Below, piece after piece: positions 1 to 9,462 of a stretch of 64,000 nucleotides of DNA. The notes under the pieces were generated by a model, which made no database searches, was not told the origin of the DNA, and was given only the letters and a program-made list of their open reading frames with translations. Source of the stretch: an uncultured Eubacteriales bacterium (GTDB lineage: Bacteria; Bacillota; Clostridia; Peptostreptococcales; Anaerovoracaceae); the NCBI GenBank assembly GCA_902776285.1, contig CACYPK010000011.1, forward strand, positions 53,060 through 117,059, read 5' to 3'. Both the position numbers and the translations under genes were made by a program. Within the stretch, counting starts at the first letter, position 1; the number at the start of each line of letters is the position of its first letter.

Positions 1-2
1 AG

Positions 3-392
3 ATACTTACACAGAGACTCATGCCGCTTGGACTGGTACTGTACATGCCGATGAGCATGATCGGCATGATCTCATTCGTGATTTACGCGGCAGGCAGAAG
101 CGGAATGCAGATAACTCCGGTATGGATGATAACCGCCATAGTATTCGCGCTGATACTTCTCGTAGCGGCTCCGCCTATACCCGGCATCAACCTGCTGTCA
201 TACGTTGTCATTATCGGACAGCTGGGTCTGGGCAAAGAATATATTATTGCCGCGATGATATTCGATCTGATATTCAACCTGTTCGCGTCCGCGGCAAACC
301 AGATGATGCTGCAGCTGGATCTGATACTCCAGGCGGACAGGGTCGGACTCTTAGACAGAAAAAAACTTGAGGAAGCAAAAACAGAACAATAA
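3..392 (+). CDS. C-terminal part of a sodium:dicarboxylate/amino acid symporter-like transporter (truncated by window edge)
   Basis: The reading frame is open to the left edge, so only the last ~130 residues are seen. They are strongly hydrophobic, with several membrane segments. The pattern MPLG..., then APPIPG, then ANQMMLQ near the end resembles the C-terminal transport core of the SDF (DAACS) family, where a PxG-containing helical hairpin and an Asn-rich last helix bind Na+ and substrate. The tail after the last helix is short and charged. The gene ends 13 bases before prfB. Substrate cannot be judged; another secondary transporter family is possible. Confidence 0.55.
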   Translation: MLTQRLMPLGLVLYMPMSMIGMISFVIYAAGRSGMQITPVWMITAIVFALILLVAAPPIPGINLLSYVVIIGQLGLGKEYIIAAMIFDLIFNLFASAANQMMLQLDLILQADRVGLLDRKKLEEAKTEQ

Positions 393-405
393 AAGCGGAG
401 GGAAA

Positions 406-1522
406 ATGTTACAGCTTGATGAAATAAGAAGCCAACTTCCTGCTCTCAGAGCGAAGATAGAGGAAGTGGGAGGTTATCTTTGACCCGGAAGGGTTAAGGA
501 AAAGGATAAAGGAACTCGAAGACGAGAGCCTTAAGGACGGATTCTGGAACGATCAGAAAAACGCCCAGAAAGTTTTAAAAGAGAAAAAATCGCTCGAGGA
601 CAAGCTTTCGGCATACGAGAAGCTCGCTTCAGATGCCGAAGAACTGCCCGAGCTTCTGGATATAGCCGAAGAGCTCGATGACGAAGAAGAAGCGAAGTCC
701 GTGATCGCGGGCTTTGAGAGGATCAACGAAGAGCTCGAGGAGATGAATACACGCATGCTCCTCTCCGGCAAGTACGACAACAAGGACTGCATACTCAGCA
801 TCCATTCGGGCACGGGCGGAGTAGACGCCAACGACTGGGCTGAGATGCTTGAGCGCATGTACCTCAGATACTGCGAAAAGAAGGGCTTCAAGACCAGGAT
901 CCTTGACAGACAGGACGACGTCGATTACGGCATCAAGAGTTCTACCATAGAGGTGAGCGGAGAGAACGCGTACGGGATGCTGAAGTCCGAGAACGGAGTG
1001 CACAGACTGGTCCGCATCTCGCCGTTCAACGCGATGGGAAAACGCCAGACTTCTTTCGCGGCAGTCGAGGTGGTGCCGGACATAGGCGATGACATAGAGG
1101 TCAACATAGACCCGGGTGATCTCAAGATCGATACCTACAGGTCGGGAGGAGCCGGCGGCCAGCACGTCAACACGACTGATTCAGCCGTCCGCATCACGCA
1201 CATTCCTACGGGCATCGTGGTCACCTGTCAGAACGAACGCTCACAGATCATGAACCGCGAGGTGGCGATGAAGATCCTCGTGTCCAAACTGACAAAGATA
1301 GCGGAAGAGGCGCACAAGGAAAACCTCAACGAGATAAAGGGAGACCAGTCGATGGCGACATGGGGCTCCCAGATAAGGAACTACGTGTTCCAGCCGTACA
1401 CGATGGTCAAGGACACACGCACCGGCGCGGAAGTCGGCAACGTTGACGCTGTTATGGACGGAGACCTCGATGTATTCGTACGCGCCAAGCTGTCGCAGGA
1501 CGCGGGGAACGCCAACGGATAG
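406..1522 (+). CDS. prfB: Peptide chain release factor 2, with programmed +1 frameshift
   Basis: RF2 reads UGA and UAA stop codons and triggers peptide release on the ribosome. The ATG at 406 follows GGAGGG. Codon 26 is an in-frame TGA at 481-483 within CTT-TGA-C, preceded by an internal GGGAGG; slipping by one base at CTT continues the protein as DPEGL... from 482. This is the classic autoregulatory RF2 frameshift. The joined product is 371 residues. The stop-recognition motif SPF falls at about residue 205 and the catalytic GGQ at about 250, as in known RF2 proteins. Frames 406-480 and 482-1522 together form one gene, not a pseudogene. Confidence 0.97.
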
Positions 1523-1558
1523 ACGACAAGGAGATCAGAGCCGATCAGTCATTAAAGT

Positions 1559-4500
1559 ATGCTGAGACTTTTTGCGGGAAGAGAGAATATCGATAAAGAG
1601 CGTTTCATCTACGATTCCATAAAGGAGCGCGGAGGTGAGACGTTCGTTTTGGTGCCCGATCAGTACACGCTGGTGGCGGAGGAGCAGGCTCTCCAGAACC
1701 TCGGAGCGGACTGCCTCTTTGACATTGAGATCATCTCGATGAACCGCCTCGGACTCAGAGTCCTCACAGAGCAGGGCTGCGAGTCGGTCAGGATGCTCGA
1801 CAAGTACGGACGCTTCATGCTGCTTACGATGCTGATAAAGGAGCATGCCGGCGACTTTGAGATATTCAGAAAGGTGGCGGGCAAGGTCACATTCACCGCC
1901 ATGCTCAACGACTTCATATCGGATTTCAAGCAGCAGGGCTGCACGCTCGAAGAGATGCAGGAGATGCTAGCAGGTGAGGACGGCGGGGACATACTCAATG
2001 CCAAGCTGAAGGAGCTGAGCGGAGTAGTCGGGGCTTATGAGGAAGCCATAAGCGGCAAGTACGCAGACTCTGAAGACTACATATCGATGTACATCTCGGC
2101 CATCAGGGACTCGTCGCTTGTGAAGGGCAAGACCATATGGATCTACGGCTACGACAGCATCACACCGAAGTTCGCGGGCGCCGTGATGGAACTCGCTAAG
2201 ACTGCGGAGTCGGTAAACTTCATAGTCAACAGGAGCGACTTCGGACTGGATGAGATGCTGACCGCTTCTCTGAGGAACCTCGCTTCGGAACAGGGCGTCG
2301 ACTGCAGCCTCGAGGAGATAGACCGCACGTATGAGATCGCCAAGTCCGAAACCATAGCCCGCATAGAACGGAGCCTGTGGAAGGACCTTCTCAGCGCTGA
2401 AGAAACGGCGGCGAATCAGGACTTTGTGCCTGAAGATCTTACGGTGGTATGCGCGGCCAATCCGTACTTTGAGGCGGAGAACGCCGCCGCATACATCTGG
2501 CATCTGGTGAGGGATCTCGGCTATAAGATGCGCGAGATACAGGTGATAGCCAATGACGAGGGCGTTATGCAGCCGATAATAAGGCGCGTCTTCGCGGAGT
2601 ACGGTCTGCCGGTGTTCGCTGATACCTCGCGTGACATCACGGACAGCGCGGCTGTCGGATTCATAGTCAATCTGCTGGACTTTACCGCTCACCGCGGACA
2701 TTCGCCGTTCCTCTTCGCGATGCTCAAGACCGGACTGTCGGGCTTTGACGACACTGATATAGAGGATCTGGAGAACTACACGAGAGAGTTCCGTGTGAAG
2801 GGCTCCATGTGGGACAAGCCGTTCAGGTACGGCAGAGACGATTACGGAGAAGAAAGATTTGCCCGCATCGAAGGGATGAGAGAAAGCATTTCCTCTTCGG
2901 TGTCGAAGCTTGACGCGCTCACGAAAGCGGAGAACGTCAGAGCCTTTATCAAGGGATTCAAGTCATATCTGGATGATGAGTGGAAGCTGAGCGCGCGGAT
3001 AGAGGACGCCGCCGCCGCTCAGGATGAAGCGGGCCTGCACGATGAGGCCCAGCGCATGACACAGAGCTTCAGAAAAGCGATCGAACTGCTTGATCAGGTC
3101 GATGAGATAATGGGCGATTCGGAGATGGATCTCGCGGGATTTACCGAGATATATAAGGCCGGCCTCTCAGACGTAGAGGTAGGCGTCATACCGCCGACAA
3201 TCGACGGACTTTCCATGGGTACCATGATAAGGACCAGACCGCGTCGGATGAAGGCCGCGGTCATACTCGGCGCGTGCGAGGGCGTGATGCCGCTGAAGCC
3301 TGAGACCGAAGGGCTCTTCTCGGTCGATGAGAAGGAATACTTCAAGACCAAGGGATTCCCGCTCGGAAAATTATCGGAGATAAAGATGGACGAGGAGAAC
3401 GCCGCCATGTACCGCATGATGACCAGACCGTCCGAAAAGATATACATCAGCTGGGCCATGACGGACGCCGAGGGCAATGACAACGAAGCGTCACCGGTCA
3501 TAGAGGCCCTTAAGACGCTGTTCCCGAGGATAAAGACAGACGGGCTCATCCGCAGGGACATCATAAGCGAGGGCTTTAAAAACACCCTGGCTCCGGGCGA
3601 AGTCGACACTGTCAACACCCCGGACGACGGAATGAGACATCTCATAAACCGCATAAAGGACACGAACGGTCCGGACGAGCCTGACGCTCTCACAAGAGCG
3701 ATGCTCAGGTGGTATGCCGAAAACAGAAAAGACGATCTGGATGCCATGCTGAAGGCTGCGGCATACGACAACGACCTTAAGCCTCTTGACCGCGGGACCG
3801 CTAAGGAACTGTTCGGGCGTGCCGACGGCAAGCTCCACATGAGCGCTTCTTCGATAGGCAGTTACATTGACTGCCCGTTCAAATACTTTATGGACAGGGG
3901 CCTCAGGCCGAGCGAGGAGCGAAGCTTCGAAAGCGACGCGCGCTCGGTCGGCGACATCTATCACAACTGCCTCATGGCAGTCGCGGAGCAGCTTATGTCG
4001 CGGAGCGATATAATGGAGAAGATCAGGGATGGCGATGATGAAACGCTTAGTGAACTGGTCACCGCGGCTCTCGACAAGCTGTCAGAAGACTACAGGGGCG
4101 GTCTGTTCATCTCGACCGGAGCGGAGGAATACCGTATGGGCCGCATACGCGAGATATGCGCGGGCGCGGCAAAAGCGATGGCTTCCCAGCTCGCCGCCGG
4201 AAGCGTGAAGGCGGCGGTGTTCGAAGAAAACTTCGGCAGAAAGGGAAAGTTTGACCCGATAAGACTCAAAATAGGCGAAGACGAGGTCCTCGTAGAGGGC
4301 ACGATAGACCGTGCTGATACTATGGACGTGGACGGCGATGAGCGGGTCAGGATAATCGACTACAAGACGGGCTCCGACAAGCTCGATATGTGGAAGATGC
4401 GTCAGGGCTACAGGATGCAGCTGATGATCTACATGATATCCGCTTCGTCCGGAGAGGTATCCCCGGCGGGCATGTTCTACTTCAACATCAAGGATCCGAT

Positions 4501-4885
4501 AGAATCCGCCAACGACATGGACGCCGCAAAGACGGAAGGCCTGGCGGCAAGGACACCGGAAGATGAGTTCAAACTCAAGGGAGTATTTATTGATGAAGAG
4601 GGCGTGCTCAAGGCAATGCCCGAAAAAGTGCTCTCGTCCGCTAAGGGCAAGGTCGGCCGCGAAGAATATGAAGAGGTCCGCGGCGAGGTGCTGGCGCGCA
4701 TAGAGGAGACCGCGTCGGGCATACTCAGCGGCAGTATAGGCATCCACCCGCTCAAGAACGACAACAAGCTTGTCTGCGGATACTGCGGCTACAAGTCGGT
4801 GTGCAGGCGCGACCGCGGCTACACCAAAAACTACGCCCGCAGCATAAAAAAGAAACCGAAAGAAAAGAAAGATAATGCCGATTGA
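1559..4885 (+). CDS. addB: ATP-dependent nuclease subunit B (AddB)
   Basis: AddB pairs with AddA in the RecBCD-type helicase-nuclease that resects double-strand breaks. At 1108 residues it has AddB length. The N-terminus (FAGRENIDKERF, then LVPDQYT) matches the family, but the Walker A loop is not intact here. The C-terminal nuclease shows a GTIDRAD...IIDYKTG motif around 920-936, and four cysteines for the Fe-S staple: one in DCPFKYF (~771) and three in CGYCGYKSVC (~1073-1082). The ATG is forced because a TAA lies two codons upstream; the nearest purine-rich site (AAGGAG) is unusually far, 22 bases. No addA lies next to it. It overlaps the next gene by 11 bases. Confidence 0.9.
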   Translation: MLRLFAGRENIDKERFIYDSIKERGGETFVLVPDQYTLVAEEQALQNLGADCLFDIEIISMNRLGLRVLTEQGCESVRMLDKYGRFMLLTMLIKEHAGDFEIFRKVAGKVTFTAMLNDFISDFKQQGCTLEEMQEMLAGEDGGDILNAKLKELSGVVGAYEEAISGKYADSEDYISMYISAIRDSSLVKGKTIWIYGYDSITPKFAGAVMELAKTAESVNFIVNRSDFGLDEMLTASLRNLASEQGVDCSLEEIDRTYEIAKSETIARIERSLWKDLLSAEETAANQDFVPEDLTVVCAANPYFEAENAAAYIWHLVRDLGYKMREIQVIANDEGVMQPIIRRVFAEYGLPVFADTSRDITDSAAVGFIVNLLDFTAHRGHSPFLFAMLKTGLSGFDDTDIEDLENYTREFRVKGSMWDKPFRYGRDDYGEERFARIEGMRESISSSVSKLDALTKAENVRAFIKGFKSYLDDEWKLSARIEDAAAAQDEAGLHDEAQRMTQSFRKAIELLDQVDEIMGDSEMDLAGFTEIYKAGLSDVEVGVIPPTIDGLSMGTMIRTRPRRMKAAVILGACEGVMPLKPETEGLFSVDEKEYFKTKGFPLGKLSEIKMDEENAAMYRMMTRPSEKIYISWAMTDAEGNDNEASPVIEALKTLFPRIKTDGLIRRDIISEGFKNTLAPGEVDTVNTPDDGMRHLINRIKDTNGPDEPDALTRAMLRWYAENRKDDLDAMLKAAAYDNDLKPLDRGTAKELFGRADGKLHMSASSIGSYIDCPFKYFMDRGLRPSEERSFESDARSVGDIYHNCLMAVAEQLMSRSDIMEKIRDGDDETLSELVTAALDKLSEDYRGGLFISTGAEEYRMGRIREICAGAAKAMASQLAAGSVKAAVFEENFGRKGKFDPIRLKIGEDEVLVEGTIDRADTMDVDGDERVRIIDYKTGSDKLDMWKMRQGYRMQLMIYMISASSGEVSPAGMFYFNIKDPIESANDMDAAKTEGLAARTPEDEFKLKGVFIDEEGVLKAMPEKVLSSAKGKVGREEYEEVRGEVLARIEETASGILSGSIGIHPLKNDNKLVCGYCGYKSVCRRDRGYTKNYARSIKKKPKEKKDNAD

Positions 4886-5696
4886 TATCACTTCTGTAGG
4901 GAGCAGCAGCTCCGGAAACTCATATATAATACGCGCTGACGGACATGTCATCATTCTTGACGTGGGGCTGCCGGCCCGCGCGATAAACGGGGCCCTCTGC
5001 GAGCTTGGCATAGGACCCGAAGAAGTCGACGCGGTGCTCATAACCCACGAACACGGTGACCACGTTAAAAGTGTCAGGGCAGTGGCGCGCAAGTGCCGCA
5101 ACGCGGTCTTCTACGCGAGCCGCGGTACCATAGAGCACACGGAGAACTTCTGCCATGTTCCGGAGGAGCGGATCTGTCCGGTAGGCGACGGAGAGATGAT
5201 AGAGCTCGACGGCATAATGATAGGCGTGTTCCCGCTCAGCCATGACGCTTCGGAGCCGCTGGGGTTCACCGTAGAAGCCGACGGAGAGAAGCTGGCGGTG
5301 GTCACGGATACCGGCATCGTGACAGAAGAGATCTACGGGGCGATATATGACTCGGACATGCTCGTCTTTGAGGCGAACCACGACGTGGACATGCTGATGT
5401 TCGGAGAATATCCTTACAACGTTAAGGTGAGGATCAAAAGCGACCACGGACATCTTTCGAACGACTACGCCGGAGAGGTGCTTGCCCGCATCCTTCATGA
5501 TCGGCAGGCGGAAAGTCCGCTCCGCGTCATGCTGGCTCACCTCAGCTTCCACAACAACATACCGCTCTTCGCGAGGCAGACCGTAGAGGACGCGCTCTCA
5601 GCGGCGGGATTCCACAAGGGTAGGGACTACCTGCTTGAGGTGGCGGCAAGGGAAGGCCTCACGGGCATGCCGGCAATAAATGATGATGCGGAGTGA
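4875..5696 (+). CDS. walJ: Metallo-beta-lactamase-fold hydrolase, WalJ/YycJ type
   Basis: 273 residues with the metallo-beta-lactamase fold. The metal motif THEHGDH is at about residue 56, preceded by the strand LDVGLPARA; later metal ligands sit in SHDASEP, VTDTG and the end motif LAHLSFHNN. The SSSSGNS start and the FEANHDVDML block match the YycJ/WalJ family, which is linked to cell-wall control and DNA repair in Bacillus, though its substrate is not settled. It starts inside the end of addB, suggesting translational coupling. Not next to walRK here, so the wall link is by homology only. Confidence 0.85.
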   Translation: MPIDITSVGSSSSGNSYIIRADGHVIILDVGLPARAINGALCELGIGPEEVDAVLITHEHGDHVKSVRAVARKCRNAVFYASRGTIEHTENFCHVPEERICPVGDGEMIELDGIMIGVFPLSHDASEPLGFTVEADGEKLAVVTDTGIVTEEIYGAIYDSDMLVFEANHDVDMLMFGEYPYNVKVRIKSDHGHLSNDYAGEVLARILHDRQAESPLRVMLAHLSFHNNIPLFARQTVEDALSAAGFHKGRDYLLEVAAREGLTGMPAINDDAE

Positions 5697-5721
5697 ACAT
5701 AAAGAGGGCAATTGATATATA

Positions 5722-6201
5722 ATGCTTAGGATCAACATAATCTGCGTAGGCAAATTCAAGGAAAAATACTGGGAGGCGGCATCGGCCGAGTACATGAAGA
5801 GGCTCGGCGCGTACTGCAATGTGTCGGTGACTGAAGTCAGGGAAGAAAAACTGCCGGCGCACGCTTCACGCGCGGATGAAGAGACCGTGATCGAAAGAGA
5901 AGGAAAGTCGATACTGGACAAGCTGAACGCGGGCGATTTCGTCATCGCTCTTGACATCGGCGGACGCGAGCTCTCGTCAGAGGCTCTGGCGGCAAAGATC
6001 GCGGACATATCGTTCAACGCTTCCGCTGTCGACTTCATAATAGGCGGCAGCCTGGGCCTCAGCCCTGAGGTCAAGGCAAGGGCGGATCTCAGGATGAGCT
6101 TCGGCCCCATAACGCTGCCACACCAGCTGGCGCGCATAGTGCTGCTGGAGCAGATATACCGCGCGTTCAAGATCAACGCCGGCGAGACATACCATAAATA
6201 A
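5722..6201 (+). CDS. rlmH: 23S rRNA (pseudouridine-1915 N3) methyltransferase
   Basis: RlmH is a SPOUT methyltransferase that methylates pseudouridine 1915 in helix 69 of 23S rRNA in assembled 70S ribosomes. The protein is 159 residues, the usual size. It shows the start LRINIICVGKFKEKYW, the knot motif IIGGSLGLSPEV and the invariant C-terminal tail ending in ETYHK. It follows walJ by 25 bases and is probably cotranscribed with it; walJ-rlmH linkage is common in Firmicutes. Confidence 0.95.
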   Translation: MLRINIICVGKFKEKYWEAASAEYMKRLGAYCNVSVTEVREEKLPAHASRADEETVIEREGKSILDKLNAGDFVIALDIGGRELSSEALAAKIADISFNASAVDFIIGGSLGLSPEVKARADLRMSFGPITLPHQLARIVLLEQIYRAFKINAGETYHK

Positions 6202-6246
6202 AAAACCGCGGATAATGACGCGCGCAGATAAAAGAAAGGGATAATA

Positions 6247-6426
6247 ATGGCTAATAAATACAGCAAGAGCAACACTTCCAGAAAGGCAGCAGAAGAAAAG
6301 ACGATGCAGGATTACGAGGAGCGCCGCAAGAGGCTCAACCGCGGCGCCAAGATAATGGCGCTCATCCTTGTAGCCACCATGATAGTGTTCTACGTGATAT
6401 CCGCGGGACTCTTTCTTTGGGAATAA
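6247..6426 (+). CDS. Small single-span membrane protein, unknown
   Basis: A 59-residue protein behind a good ribosome site (GAAAGGG, 6 bases before the ATG). The first ~35 residues are polar and basic (KYSKSNTSRKAAEEK, EERRKRLNRG), followed by one hydrophobic helix of about 21 residues (IMALILVATMIVFYVISAGLF) shortened here to its ends, and a Trp-Glu end. Predicted topology is N-in. It lies between rlmH and a terminator, so it is likely the last gene of the prfB-rlmH run. No function is recognised. Confidence 0.7.
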   Translation: MANKYSKSNTSRKAAEEKTMQDYEERRKRLNRGAKIMALILVATMIVFYVISAGLFLWE

Positions 6427-6456
6427 AACGCTGTTAGCAAGAAGAATATGAAAACT

Positions 6457-6482
6457 GAAAAACGCCTTGGCGTTTTTTGTTT
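6457..6482 (+). terminator. Intrinsic terminator after the rlmH unit
   Basis: Inverted repeat AAAAACGCC / GGCGTTTTTT with a very tight turn, running into T-rich sequence. It separates the prfB-rlmH run from the ATPase operon. Confidence 0.75.
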
Positions 6483-6523
6483 TGCTTTGTTTTTTCGATA
6501 TTTAATTCACATATAGGAAAAGC

Positions 6524-6546
6524 ACACCCTCAAAGTGTGATAAAAT
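6524..6546 (+). promoter_or_regulatory. Possible promoter region of the V-ATPase operon
   Basis: A TAAAAT hexamer at 6541-6546 preceded by a short inverted repeat (CACAC...GTGTG, 6523-6539) lies in the AT-rich gap before the ATPase operon. No convincing -35 box is seen, so this is only a candidate. Confidence 0.3.
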
Positions 6547-6608
6547 ATAAACAACTGTAATCAGTATTCGGTTATACAAGGTTATTGACTCATTAACAGG
6601 AGGTGCCT

Positions 6609-7172
6609 ATGGAACTACAGATTCAAGACCTGGTCACCTCTATCCGTAAGGAAGGGATAGAGGCGGCGAATGCCGAAGCGGAATCCATCATTGCAGAAGC
6701 AAAGAAAAAAGCGGAGTCTATCGTCTCCGGCGCGAAGTCTGAAGCGCAGCAATACAAGGATACTGCTGAGAAAGAAATCAACATTCTCAGAGAAAGTGCT
6801 GCAGTCAGCGCCGAGCAGGCGAAGAGAGACGCTGTTCTGGCTTTCAAGTCTGAAATCCAGAGCGAGTTCGAGAAGATCCTCGCGGCCGATATCGGCAAGG
6901 AACTCTCGGGCGAAGGGCTTGGCAAGCTGATCCGCGCGGCGATCGCCGGGGATAACGTTGCAGATTATGCAGCAGAAGTATCCGAGGTCGGAGATGCTCT
7001 CAAGAAGGAGCTTGCTCAGGAGATCAAGAACGGGCTGGAGATCAGGCCGACAAAGGAAGTACAGCAGGGATTCCGCCTTGCGGCAAAGGACGGGTCCGGC
7101 TATTTTGACTGTTCAGATGACGGAATCATGGAGATGCTGATGCCATACTTCAGAGATCTGGACTTCCAGTAA
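6609..7172 (+). CDS. atpE: V-type ATPase subunit E
   Basis: Subunit E forms the peripheral stalk that holds the catalytic head against the membrane part. The 187-residue protein has a long charged, Ala-rich N-terminal helix with heptad-like spacing (about 15-100: EAANAEAESIIAEAKKKAES, and onward) and a globular C-terminal end, as in the family. AGGAGG at 6598-6603 is 5 bases before ATG 6609; a GTG at 6603 would overlap the ribosome site, so it was not used. First gene of a seven-gene operon. Confidence 0.9.
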   Translation: MELQIQDLVTSIRKEGIEAANAEAESIIAEAKKKAESIVSGAKSEAQQYKDTAEKEINILRESAAVSAEQAKRDAVLAFKSEIQSEFEKILAADIGKELSGEGLGKLIRAAIAGDNVADYAAEVSEVGDALKKELAQEIKNGLEIRPTKEVQQGFRLAAKDGSGYFDCSDDGIMEMLMPYFRDLDFQ

Positions 7173-7184
7173 AGGAGGCACAGT

Positions 7185-7706
7185 ATGGCTTCGTATTATT
7201 ATCTGATAGCAAGCCTGCCTGAACTCAGAGCGGACGGAGATATGCCGTTGACATACGACGAATTTCTGTCCTGCTGCCAGTCGAATGTAAGCGAAGAGAA
7301 GTATCAGATGCTTAAGGATCTCACCCTCGATTCCACGGAAGGCCCTCTCGTTGATGAGTGGTCGCGCTTCTACGGAATGCTCATGAAGGAGCTTAACTAT
7401 CAGAGGAGCATGAACCTGGGCAAGAGCTATTCATCCGCTTACGATAAGGACGGTCTCATAGCACAGGCGGCATCCGCCGCGCTTACGGCGAAAAACCCGC
7501 TTGAAGCAGAAAAAGTCCTGCTGGAATACGAATTCGAAAATCTCGATTCACTGGTTGGACTGCATATGTTTGACGACTATGTGCTTTTCGGCTATGCGAT
7601 CAAATTGAAACTGCTTGAGAGGCTGAATTGCTTCGAACAGACGAAGGGCAAGGCTGAATTCCAGTCACTGTTCGACGGGATACAGCAGCGCGTATACAGT
7701 TTGTAA
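7185..7706 (+). CDS. DUF2764 protein of V-ATPase operons
   Basis: A 173-residue protein starting MASYYYLIASLPEL, which is the typical opening of the DUF2764 family found between the E and A genes in V-ATPase operons of Chlamydiae, spirochaetes and Bacteroidetes. That position is known to correspond to subunit C in other operons, and the size and YYLIASLP start resemble a short C-type subunit, so a central-stalk role is a reasonable inference. It has a clear AAAGGAGG ribosome site and tight spacing on both sides. Confidence 0.8.
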   Translation: MASYYYLIASLPELRADGDMPLTYDEFLSCCQSNVSEEKYQMLKDLTLDSTEGPLVDEWSRFYGMLMKELNYQRSMNLGKSYSSAYDKDGLIAQAASAALTAKNPLEAEKVLLEYEFENLDSLVGLHMFDDYVLFGYAIKLKLLERLNCFEQTKGKAEFQSLFDGIQQRVYSL

Positions 7707-7718
7707 CAGGAGTATCAT

Positions 7719-9449
7719 ATGAAAACACAAACAGGACATGTAGCCGGAGTCAACGGAAACCTGATAAAAGTCGATTTCGATGGCTCCGTTCGCAAGAATG
7801 AAGTCGGTTACATCCTCGTTGATGACAAACGCCTTAAAGGAGAGGTAATCCGTATCAACAACGGGGAAGTAAGCATGCAGATCTACGAAATGACGAACGG
7901 CATCAAGGTCGGTGACGAAGTAGAGTTCACCGGCGAGCTCATGAGCGTAGATCTGGGTCCGGGCCTGCTGACACAGGTATTCGACGGTCTGCAGAACCCG
8001 CTGCCAAAACTGGCTGAGCAGTGCGGTTTCTTCCTGGACAGAGGAGTTTATCTTGACGCGATCCCTGATCGCGACTGGGAGTTTACTCCTGTAGCCAAAG
8101 TCGGCGACAAAGTCAAGGCCGGCAGCACTCTCGGAACCGTTCCCGAGGGACTGTTCACACACCATATCATGGTACCGTTCACGTTGAGAGACAGTGACTG
8201 GACCGTGAAGTCAATAGTCGGACCGGGCTCATACAACGTACGCTCGACCGTCGCGACGATAGTTAACGCTAAGGGCGAAGAGAGAGACCTTTCGATGGTA
8301 TTCACACAGCCGGTAAAGCAGGCTGTCAAGTGCTACTCCGAAAAGCTGCGCCCGACTGAACCGCTCGTAACAAAGATCCGCTGTATCGACTCCTTCCTTC
8401 CGGTAGCGAAGGGCGGAACGTTCTGCACACCGGGACCTTTCGGAGCGGGCAAGACAGTACTTCAGCACATGCAGGCCAAGAACTCTGAGGCGGACGTCGT
8501 AATCGTAGCTGCCTGCGGAGAGCGTGCCGGCGAGGTAGTAGAAGTACTGAAAGAGTTCCCTGAACTGATCGACCCTAAGACAGGCCGTTCACTGATGGAA
8601 AGAACCATCATCATCTGCAACACATCGTCCATGCCGGTAGCTGCCCGTGAAGCTTCCTGCTACACAGCGGTAACACTGGCTGAGTACTACAGGCAGATGG
8701 GACTCGACGTACTGCTTTTGGCGGACTCCACAAGCCGCTGGGCTCAGGCGATGCGTGAGATGTCAGGACGTCTTGAGGAGATCCCGGGCGAGGAAGCTTT
8801 CCCGGCTTATCTGGAGTCCACGATCGCTGCGTTCTATGAGAGAGCCGGCAAGGTTCGTCTCGACAACGGCGAGATCGGTTCCATCACCATCGGAGGTACG
8901 GTATCACCTGCCGGCGGTAACTTCGAAGAGCCGGTAACACAGGCGACACTGAAGGTAGTAGGCGCGTTCCACGGTCTTGCGAGAGAGCGTTCTGACGCCC
9001 GTAAGTACCCGGCCATCCACCCGGTGGATTCGTGGTCCAAGTACAGAGGCGTTGTAGACATGGATCTCGTAAACAGGGCACGCGGCATCCTCATCAGGAG
9101 CACGGAAGTCAACCAGATGATGAAGGTAGTCGGCGAGGAAGGAACCTCATCCGAAGACTACACCATCTATCAGAAGGGCGAACTTCTCGACGCGGTATAC
9201 CTGCAGCAGAACTCCTTCGATCCTATCGACGAGGCCTGCGTACCTGAGAGACAGCGCAGGGAATTCGACAGACTCTATGATGCGTTGACAAGAAAGTACG
9301 ATATAACAGACAAGAGAGAGATCCGAGCGTTCTTCAACCAGCTCAGACAGGAATTCCTTGACTGGCACGGTACAGAATTCGAGACTCCGGAGTTTGAAGC
9401 GCAGGAGAAAAAGATCTCAGACTTTTACATGGCAAAGGTCGTAGAGTAG
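7719..9449 (+). CDS. atpA: V-type ATPase catalytic subunit A
   Basis: Catalytic nucleotide-binding subunit of the V1/A1 head. The 576-residue protein has an N-terminal beta-barrel, the family-specific bulge domain, and the P-loop GPFGAGKT at about residue 239, the sequence typical of subunit A. Further motifs are [17 protein letters not shown] and a catalytic-domain end of [12 protein letters not shown]. It sits between the DUF2764 gene and subunit B with 12- and 13-base gaps. Confidence 0.97.
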   Translation: MKTQTGHVAGVNGNLIKVDFDGSVRKNEVGYILVDDKRLKGEVIRINNGEVSMQIYEMTNGIKVGDEVEFTGELMSVDLGPGLLTQVFDGLQNPLPKLAEQCGFFLDRGVYLDAIPDRDWEFTPVAKVGDKVKAGSTLGTVPEGLFTHHIMVPFTLRDSDWTVKSIVGPGSYNVRSTVATIVNAKGEERDLSMVFTQPVKQAVKCYSEKLRPTEPLVTKIRCIDSFLPVAKGGTFCTPGPFGAGKTVLQHMQAKNSEADVVIVAACGERAGEVVEVLKEFPELIDPKTGRSLMERTIIICNTSSMPVAAREASCYTAVTLAEYYRQMGLDVLLLADSTSRWAQAMREMSGRLEEIPGEEAFPAYLESTIAAFYERAGKVRLDNGEIGSITIGGTVSPAGGNFEEPVTQATLKVVGAFHGLARERSDARKYPAIHPVDSWSKYRGVVDMDLVNRARGILIRSTEVNQMMKVVGEEGTSSEDYTIYQKGELLDAVYLQQNSFDPIDEACVPERQRREFDRLYDALTRKYDITDKREIRAFFNQLRQEFLDWHGTEFETPEFEAQEKKISDFYMAKVVE

Positions 9450-9462
9450 GAGGTCGAAGAAT

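Noticed and set aside
481..483. TGA in prfB as a disabling mutation.
   Set aside because: It sits in the exact context of the RF2 programmed frameshift and the +1 frame continues the protein.
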